Shown: positions 54,963-55,826 of the stretch, piece by piece
Numbering within the stretch: position 1 is the first letter of the stretch
Layout: the number at the start of each line of letters is the position of its first letter
DNA from: Spirogloea muscicola
Lineage: Eukaryota > Streptophyta > Zygnematophyceae > Spirogloeales > Spirogloeaceae
Direction: 5' to 3'
Assembly (NCBI GenBank): GCA_009602725.1
Contig: WELB01000002.1
Span: 1,832,445-1,888,270, forward strand
Length of the DNA stretch: 55,826 nucleotides
The notes under the pieces: model-generated
The model's database searches: none
What the model saw: the letters and a program-made list of their open reading frames with translations, nothing else
What the model was told of the DNA's origin: nothing
Translations under genes and position numbers: made by a program

Positions 54963-55643
54963 TCTTCTTCTTGCGGGACGCTGGAAGCGTCTCTCTTTCT
55001 TGATAGCGCGGCCTGCTCGCAGGTGGAGGAAAGCTCTGAACCGTCGGATTTGATCCAGGAAGGGAAAAAGGGGCCGGAGCTCCCAATCAAGTGCACAGGT
55101 CGCTTGCTGACGTCATTGGGCGGTTGCACACGCCCAAGGGTGGGCCCACCTGGCTCCCTCCCGCATCCTCGCGGGCTCTCCCAGCCGTACAGGGAGGCCG
55201 GGCCGTACCGCGACGGTTCATGCGCAGCCACGTGTCGCCTATGGCCCGCCCGCGGCGCACGGCGGGTGCCGCGGCACGTGCTCGTGCCAGAGCCGGCAGA
55301 CGCGGGCCGGCCGCGGGGCGTCGGCGGCCGCCAGCGGAGCGGGGTGCCACGTGGCTGGGCCACTCGCCCCCCACCCCCCAGCCATCTCCCGGCTACGCTA
55401 AAATAAGCTTAGACTGTTTTTCAGGATTTGGAAACGGATTTTTTGAATTAAATCGAGGCAGTCGCCGTGAAAGGCCAGCCCAAAGGTGTGTACGAGGTCT
55501 GGGAGGGCCGGGTCTGCATGCACCTGGCTGGTGGCATTGACAGCCGCTCATTCACAATCAGCAGCCGCAGTCTTTCTCCCCGGCGAGCTCGGACCACCCC
55601 GAGTCGCCCCGCCCCTCCGGCTCCGGGGTTCGCGGCGGCGACT

Positions 55644-55677
<34 letters not shown>

Positions 55678-55739
55678 GAAATTCGGCGCCGGCTGTGGGC
55701 GTGGGAGATGCGCTTTCCGTGAGTCCAGATGCGGCGGCG
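54963..55739. other. GC-rich upstream region of the right-edge gene, with a shared repeat and a CGG run
   Basis: Bases 54963-55480 show no confident coding sequence and become very GC-rich. A second copy of the 13801-13870 repeat lies at 55514-55572. A run of GCG/CGG triplets spans about 55644-55678. Long GC-rich open frames on both strands look compositional. Promoter and 5' untranslated sequence of the next gene are expected here. Confidence 0.5.
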
Positions 55740-55826
55740 ATGAGCCCCCGCCGGGAAGCCCGGCGACCGGCGGGGGCGGCGGCGGTGGCCATCGCCGCCG
55801 GGCTCGTGCTGGCGCAAGTCGCCGCC
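55740..55826 (+). CDS. Start of an unidentified secreted or membrane-anchored protein (cut by window end)
   Basis: An ATG at 55740 opens a frame to the window edge encoding a basic stretch 'SPRREARRPAG' followed by a hydrophobic segment 'AAAVAIAAGLVLAQVAA'. This looks like a signal peptide or N-terminal membrane anchor. Only 29 residues are available, so no family can be named. The frame is open upstream, so an earlier start is possible. Confidence 0.4.
   Translation, partial: MSPRREARRPAGAAAVAIAAGLVLAQVAA

Overview
The window is nuclear DNA of a photosynthetic eukaryote, most likely a green alga (chlorophyte; a trebouxiophyte is my inference). Genes are single transcription units broken by many short introns with GT...AG (sometimes GC...AG) borders. 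Recognisable products include plant/algal types: a fused organellar glycyl-tRNA synthetase, a plastid branched-chain amino-acid enzyme, a PNSB3-type ferredoxin, a plant-type ASY1 HORMA protein and a DUF7796-like protein. Short TTTAGGG-type tracts also occur. Exon models were built by eye from protein-family similarity plus splice phase. Five multi-exon models (the P450, GlyRS, DUF7796-like, DHAD and UTP16-like genes) close in frame from start to stop.

Layout: 1-2.5 kb is a repeat island with a poly(A) tract, a decayed non-LTR retrotransposon end, a ~600-bp foldback element and copies of a short hairpin repeat. Then follow NUP85 (minus, 3.6-8.8 kb), a small nucleolar-type protein (plus, 10.6-12.1 kb), another repeat patch, PNSB3 (plus, 13.1-14.8 kb, interrupted by a 248-N gap), a cytochrome P450 (minus, 15.3-18.35 kb), a large fused FAAL-ACP-type III polyketide synthase (plus, 19.4-26.8 kb), organellar GlyRS (plus, 27.25-35.0 kb), a repeat patch, a 1199-residue membrane protein with a DUF7796-like glycosyltransferase-type domain (plus, 36.86-43.04 kb), ASY1 (minus, 44.07-46.46 kb), dihydroxyacid dehydratase (plus, 47.26-53.14 kb), a second repeat island (53.8-55.0 kb) and the first codons of a further gene at the right edge.

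Most genes are unrelated housekeeping functions: nuclear pore, nucleolus, organelle translation, valine/isoleucine synthesis, meiosis. The exception is the divergent P450/PKS pair, which looks like a two-gene specialised-metabolite locus. One protein would adenylate a fatty acid, load it on its own carrier domain and extend it with a chalcone-synthase-like domain; the P450 is a candidate tailoring enzyme. That fusion is the most interesting item in the window.

The islands at both ends and near 12.7 and 36 kb share the same repeat families, so they are probably dispersed elements of this genome.
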